Shown: positions 51,904 to 55,403 of the stretch, piece by piece
How positions within the stretch are numbered: the first letter of the stretch is position 1
How the letters are laid out: every line of letters starts with the position of its first letter
Translations under genes and position numbers: made by a program
Assembly (NCBI GenBank): GCA_030145385.1
Contig: JAQYVU010000019.1
Span: 1-55,403, forward strand
Length of the DNA stretch: 55,403 nucleotides
Direction: 5' to 3'
DNA from: Desulfococcaceae bacterium
GTDB taxonomy: Bacteria; Desulfobacterota; Desulfobacteria; Desulfobacterales; Desulfosalsimonadaceae
The notes under the pieces: generated by a model
The model's database searches: none
Told to the model about the DNA's origin: nothing
Seen by the model: the letters and a program-made list of their open reading frames with translations, nothing else

Positions 51904-52077
51904 ATGAATTATGAAGTAAAAACCGTTTCAATGGAAGATGAGTTTAAAGTCTGCCCGACGTGCGGCTACAAGGATGGTTTTCACTCCATGTTCAAAAAAG
52001 AGGGACAAGTGATCCGATGGCTGTTTATCTGTCCTTCCTGTCATGATGTTTTTGATATCGGGTTAAATGCCGGTTAG
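51904..52077 (+). CDS. 57-residue zinc-ribbon mini-protein
   Basis: Begins at the ATG at 51904, with GAGGC upstream. Two CPxC pairs, Cys17-x2-Cys20 (VCPTCGYKDGF) and Cys43-x2-Cys46 (ICPSCHDVF), form a rubredoxin- or zinc-ribbon-like knuckle. A frame extending upstream to 51724 reads through the dispersed repeat and is rejected. Function unknown; such proteins may bind zinc or iron. Confidence 0.7.
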   Translation: MNYEVKTVSMEDEFKVCPTCGYKDGFHSMFKKEGQVIRWLFICPSCHDVFDIGLNAG

Positions 52078-52252
52078 CACAAACGAATAAACAAAATGTA
52101 TCATTTGACATAACTATAATAATTCAATATTATTCAAATTTATTATATTCCTATTTCAAATTAGCGCCTCTCCTTCAAGACAATTGCATTCATAATTCTG
52201 TTCTCAAATGCGGTGTTTTAACCTTTCCCCATATATATGAGGATTAAGTTGT

Positions 52253-52786
52253 ATGAAACGACCGGCAAAAGCATTCCTTCTGGTGATTTTCGGCATTTTT
52301 CTCGGGTTTCCTGTTTTCAGCATGACCTATTACACAATGGTCCGGACATCGACGCCTGAGTTTTGCGCCTCCTGCCATGAAATCCAGTTTGCCTACAACA
52401 CATGGAAAACATCCACCCATGTAAACAATGCCCAGGGGTTTGTAGCGGACTGCATGGACTGCCACCTGCCGGCTCCCCATGATACGGTCAATTTTTTCTA
52501 CATGAAAACCTTTCACGGCGTTAAGGATGTTATCGCGCATTTTACAATGGACGAATATGACAATGCGGTGCAAAGACAAAAAGCATATGCGTCATTTAAA
52601 AATTATCAGTGCATGAAATGTCACCGGAACCTGCTGCATATTCCAAACAAGCGCGGAGCCATGCTGGCGCACCGGACAGTCTTATATCCACAGCCGGGTA
52701 TGGAGAAAAAATGCGTCGATTGCCATCGGGACCTGGTTCACAACAAGACTCCGATATATAACTATAAGCAGTACCAAACATATTAA
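52253..52786 (+). CDS. NrfH/NapC-type tetraheme cytochrome c quinol dehydrogenase
   Basis: The 177-residue product has an N-terminal membrane anchor (AFLLVIFGIFLGFPVFSMTYY) and four CxxCH heme sites: CASCH, CMDCH, CMKCH and CVDCH. It matches the NrfH/NapC/NirT family, which passes electrons from menaquinol to a periplasmic partner. The partner is likely the octaheme protein encoded 14 bases downstream, since the two form an operon (nrfHA-like arrangement, but with an HAO-family protein in place of NrfA). Confidence 0.93.
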   Translation: MKRPAKAFLLVIFGIFLGFPVFSMTYYTMVRTSTPEFCASCHEIQFAYNTWKTSTHVNNAQGFVADCMDCHLPAPHDTVNFFYMKTFHGVKDVIAHFTMDEYDNAVQRQKAYASFKNYQCMKCHRNLLHIPNKRGAMLAHRTVLYPQPGMEKKCVDCHRDLVHNKTPIYNYKQYQTY

Positions 52787-52800
52787 AAGGGAGGCAGGGC

Positions 52801-54195
52801 ATGAAACGATTGATGCTGGTATTATGGTTTTCAGGTTTGTTTGGGCTTGTAACAGCGACTTCGGGATTTTGTGAATTACAAGAACCCATGGCCAAGGAAA
52901 AGGAATTCCGGATTGAACGAAGCATTCCGGAAGCAGGCATTGCCTGTATCCAGTGCCATAAACAGGAACATCCCGGCATATTCGCGGACTGGGCGAACAG
53001 CCGGCATGCCAATGCCAATATTACCTGTATTGATTGCCATCTGGCCGAGGAATTCGATCCGGATGTCAGCAAATCCCATTACAAACAGTATGAAAAATCC
53101 GACTCCAAATACGGCCGCCCGGAATACCGGGTGCCGGTTACCGGCGTGGTGACCCCCAAAGACTGCTCCCGGTGCCATCCGGATGAAGCGCTGCAGTATT
53201 CAAAAAGCAAGCATGCCAATACCATTGAACTCATCTGGAAGATTGATCCCTGGCTGAATGGCGGCATGAACAGTGATACGGAAAGAAACGCCGGCTGCTT
53301 CTACTGTCATGGAACGGTGTTAAAAAGTAAAGACGGAGAATTAACGTCAGACTGCTGGCCGAATGTCGGGGTCGGACGGGTGAATTTGGACGGCAGCCTG
53401 GGCAGTTGTTCCAGTTGTCATACCCGTCACCGGTTCTCCATCATGGAAGCCCGGAAACCGGAAGCCTGCGGTCAGTGCCACCTGGGCCCGGATCATCCCC
53501 AGATCGAAATATTCACGGAATCCAAACACGGCGATATTTACTCCGCCTTTGGTGATACCTATAACTGGACTGCCGCACCGGGAACATGGTCGCCGGGTAC
53601 GGACTTTCGAGGGCCCACATGTGCTTCCTGTCATATGTCCGGTGCCGGTACGGTCAAAACTTCACATGATGTCACCGAGCGTTTGTCATGGGAACTCCAG
53701 GCACCAAAGACAGTGAGACCTGAAGATTTTAAACCTTTTCCGGCACAGACAAACTGGGAAGTGGAGCGAAACAAAATGAAAGAGGTCTGCAAGCAGTGTC
53801 ATGGAAAAAAATGGGTGGATGACCATTATACGAAAACAGACAAGGTCGTGGAAGAATACAATACGGTTTATTTTGCACCGGCCAAGGCCATGCTGGATGA
53901 TCTTTATGCAAAGGGGCTTATGGATAAAACCCGGTTTTTTGATGAACCTTTAGAAGTTGAATATTATGAGCTCTGGCATCATGAAGGGCGACGGGCACGG
54001 ATGGGAACGGCCATGATGGCACCGGATTATGCCTGGTGGCATGGTTTCTATGAATGTAAAAAACGGTATAACCTGTTTATGAAAGAGGCTCGCGAACTTA
54101 TCGAACACAACAAAAAGGATCACAAAGCACCGGACTATCCCAATGCCACGGGAGATACCACCAAACCGGCTGAAATATTCGGTACGGAAAAATAA
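52801..54195 (+). CDS. Octaheme cytochrome c of the hydroxylamine oxidoreductase (HAO) family
   Basis: A 464-residue exported protein with eight CxxCH sites, at residues 49, 76, 122, 166, 203, 223, 274 and 330. The fourth (CFYCH) is expected to be the active-site heme. The C-terminal region ELWHHEGRRARMGTAMMAPDY...WWHGFYE is typical of HAO-family proteins; whether Tyr410 there corresponds to the crosslinking Tyr of oxidative HAO needs an alignment. With an NrfH-type quinol dehydrogenase beside it, a reductive role (nitrite or hydroxylamine to ammonium, as in epsilon-HAO) is the more likely. It has a GGGAGG ribosome site. A strong terminator follows, separating it from hcp. Confidence 0.9.
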   Translation: MKRLMLVLWFSGLFGLVTATSGFCELQEPMAKEKEFRIERSIPEAGIACIQCHKQEHPGIFADWANSRHANANITCIDCHLAEEFDPDVSKSHYKQYEKSDSKYGRPEYRVPVTGVVTPKDCSRCHPDEALQYSKSKHANTIELIWKIDPWLNGGMNSDTERNAGCFYCHGTVLKSKDGELTSDCWPNVGVGRVNLDGSLGSCSSCHTRHRFSIMEARKPEACGQCHLGPDHPQIEIFTESKHGDIYSAFGDTYNWTAAPGTWSPGTDFRGPTCASCHMSGAGTVKTSHDVTERLSWELQAPKTVRPEDFKPFPAQTNWEVERNKMKEVCKQCHGKKWVDDHYTKTDKVVEEYNTVYFAPAKAMLDDLYAKGLMDKTRFFDEPLEVEYYELWHHEGRRARMGTAMMAPDYAWWHGFYECKKRYNLFMKEARELIEHNKKDHKAPDYPNATGDTTKPAEIFGTEK

Positions 54196-54224
54196 TTTCT
54201 TTTCGTAATTTTAAAGTAAAATCC

Positions 54225-54268
54225 CCCCCCTGTTTTATTCATTAATAATGCAGGGGGGACCTTTTTTT
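54225..54268 (+). terminator. Strong intrinsic terminator after the HAO-family gene
   Basis: CCCCCCTG (54225-54232) pairs with CAGGGGGG (54251-54258), continued by an inner TTATT/AATAA helix. ACC and a T-run (54262-54268) follow, and a second T-run soon after. It insulates the cytochrome operon from hcp. Confidence 0.92.
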
Positions 54269-54290
54269 ATTTTTTTAAAAAATATCGATT

Positions 54291-54304
54291 TTGACCTAAG
54301 TCAA
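54291..54304 (+). promoter_or_regulatory. HcpR-type operator 1
   Basis: TTGACCTAAGTCAA is a perfect TTGAC-N4-GTCAA palindrome, the known consensus of HcpR (a CRP/FNR-family regulator of hcp genes in Desulfovibrio and relatives). It lies 176 bases upstream of the hcp ATG. Confidence 0.85.
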
Positions 54305-54373
54305 GGACATGGTGCCGCATAGGCGGTATTTAAAAAGTCACCTGATAAGAAAAATAAAATTTTTTTAAAGCTT

Positions 54374-54387
54374 TTGATCTAAGTCAA
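54374..54387 (+). promoter_or_regulatory. HcpR-type operator 2
   Basis: TTGATCTAAGTCAA differs from operator 1 at one position and shares the central CTAA. It is 93 bases upstream of the hcp start and 83 bases from operator 1. The pair suggests activation of hcp by NO or nitrite stress. Confidence 0.8.
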
Positions 54388-54479
54388 GGAAACAGAATTA
54401 AAACAAGCGTAATATTAAAATCAACACAGAGAAAAAAATACTAACTTTGTCAACATAAATGAACGAAAGGAGATACAAT

Positions 54480-55403
54480 ATGTTTTGTTATCAATGCGAA
54501 CAAACGGCAAAGGGTGAGGGCTGTACGACCATTGGCGTATGCGGGAAACAGCCGGACGTGGCAGCACTTCAGGACCTTTTGCTTTATGCAGTCAAGGGGT
54601 TGTCCCAGATCGCCGTGGAAGGAAAAAAAGTCGGTGTCAGGGATGAAGCGATTGATCGGTTTGCCTGCGAAGCTACTTTTTCAACGCTGACCAATGTGGA
54701 TTTTGATGCGGCCCGATTTGTTGAACTGATTCGTCAGGCGGTTGCACACCGGGATGCATTAAAGGCAAAAGTGGATGCGGCCGGCGGATGGACGGATTTT
54801 ACCGACGGCCCGGCAACGTATGTCCCGGCAGGCACCGAAGATGAACTGGTGGCCCAGGGCGAAAAGGTGGGTGTCGAGTCCAGATCGGATGTTAATCCGG
54901 ATATCGTTTCTTTACAGGAAATTATCGTCTACGGCATCAAGGGGCTGGCGGCGTATGCGGATCATGCGGCAATTCTCGGCCAGAAAGATGACCAGGTATT
55001 TGATTTTATCTATGAAGGTCTGGCCGCAACGTTAGATAATGACAAGACTGCTGATGAACTGCTCGGTCTGGTGTTAAAATGCGGAGAAATCAATCTCCGG
55101 GCCATGGAATTGCTGGATTTCGGAAACACCGGTGCTTATGGGCATCCGGTTCCCACGGAAGTGCCCCTTGGCGCTAAAGCCGGAAAAGCGATCCTGGTGT
55201 CCGGGCATGATTTGAAAGACCTGGAAATTTTATTAAAACAAAGCGAAGGCAAAGGGATTAATGTATACACCCACGGTGAAATGCTTCCCTGTCACGGATA
55301 TCCGGAGTTGAAAAAATACTCTCATTTTTACGGTCATTACGGAACCGCCTGGCAGAACCAGAAAAAAGAATTTGCCGAGTTCCCGGGTGCAATTCTGATG
55401 ACC
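54480..55403 (+). CDS. hcp: Hybrid cluster protein (hydroxylamine reductase), 3' end outside the window
   Basis: The first 308 residues are present, with no stop before the end; the complete protein is usually about 540. It starts MFCYQCEQTAKG with GAAAGGAG upstream. The N-terminal cluster ligands are Cys3-x2-Cys6-x8-Cys15-x5-Cys21, the class I pattern seen in strict anaerobes, which binds a cubane cluster. SGHDLKDLEILL and ThrHisGlyGlu (THGEMLPCHGYP) belong to the hybrid-cluster domain, with its His, Glu and Cys ligands. Hcp reduces NO or hydroxylamine and protects against nitrosative stress. Two HcpR-type operators precede it. Confidence 0.97.
   Translation, partial: MFCYQCEQTAKGEGCTTIGVCGKQPDVAALQDLLLYAVKGLSQIAVEGKKVGVRDEAIDRFACEATFSTLTNVDFDAARFVELIRQAVAHRDALKAKVDAAGGWTDFTDGPATYVPAGTEDELVAQGEKVGVESRSDVNPDIVSLQEIIVYGIKGLAAYADHAAILGQKDDQVFDFIYEGLAATLDNDKTADELLGLVLKCGEINLRAMELLDFGNTGAYGHPVPTEVPLGAKAGKAILVSGHDLKDLEILLKQSEGKGINVYTHGEMLPCHGYPELKKYSHFYGHYGTAWQNQKKEFAEFPGAILMT

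Noticed and set aside
52104-52135. HcpR or FNR site upstream of the NrfH-like gene
   Set aside because: TTGAC is present but the second half-site at the right distance is not.

Overview
This window reads as chromosome of a Desulfobacterota (deltaproteobacterial) bacterium, most likely a Desulfobacterales-type sulfate reducer or close relative. The evidence is indirect: a class I hybrid cluster protein preceded by HcpR-type TTGAC-N4-GTCAA operators, multiheme cytochromes, a large two-ATPase 2-hydroxyacyl-CoA dehydratase activase protein, class III PHA synthase genes, a GEMM-I c-di-GMP riboswitch and many sigma54/two-component genes. No rRNA, tRNA, CRISPR array or complete insertion sequence was seen.

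Layout. (1) 0.5-6.7 kb: a small lipoprotein, a GlxA/AraC-type regulator and, divergent from it, a 1446-residue activase/dehydratase protein. (2) 6.7-19.5 kb: a metal-homeostasis island. It holds a cusCBA-type RND efflux operon with a small Met-rich periplasmic protein, a divergent sigma54-controlled secreted repeat protein, a histidine kinase plus NtrC-family regulator (ZraSR-like), and a CDF (DmeF-like) exporter. Repeated 19-bp palindromes lie upstream of both transcription directions. (3) 19.6-26.6 kb: a Cys-rich HTH protein and an operon on the minus strand for a heme-copper oxidase (Sco, subunits I, III, IV, II, heme O synthase), with a DOMON protein and a small membrane protein upstream. 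Subunit I has the YSHP signature of A2-type oxidases. (4) 27-28 kb: a MetE/UROD-fold protein. (5) 28.8-30.9 kb: AT-rich accessory genes separated by two well-formed attC sites, that is, an integron cassette cluster with no integrase in view. The cassettes encode a PD-(D/E)xK-like nuclease, a HEPN-like protein and a zinc-ribbon protein. (6) 31-35.6 kb: a periplasmic protein, a lipoprotein, a phosphoesterase, then a c-di-GMP-I riboswitch with a terminator ahead of a cyclic-nucleotide-binding-domain gene. (7) 35.6-44 kb: a PHA locus: phaE-phaC-GAF on the minus strand, phaR, and divergently a phasin and two further Cys-nucleophile alpha/beta hydrolases. (8) 44.3-50 kb: two tandemly duplicated hybrid histidine kinases. 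(9) 50-52 kb: an MtfA-type peptidase, an enoyl-CoA hydratase-family protein and a mini zinc-ribbon protein. (10) 52.2 kb to the end: NrfH-like tetraheme cytochrome, octaheme HAO-family cytochrome, a strong terminator, two HcpR-type operators and the 5' part of hcp, which runs off the window.

How the parts work together (inference). The metal island senses periplasmic metal through the kinase, the regulator activates sigma54 promoters, and CusCBA plus the CDF protein export the metal. The oxidase operon would handle oxygen or serve respiration and needs copper, and one palindrome near sco resembles those of the metal island. The PHA genes store carbon. The HAO-family/Hcp genes point to hydroxylamine, nitrite or NO handling. 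Most novel-looking items are the integrase-less cassette cluster, the riboswitch with a roughly 150-nt extension of P3, the secreted three-repeat protein with its sigma54 promoter, and the triplicated set of PHA-synthase-like enzymes.
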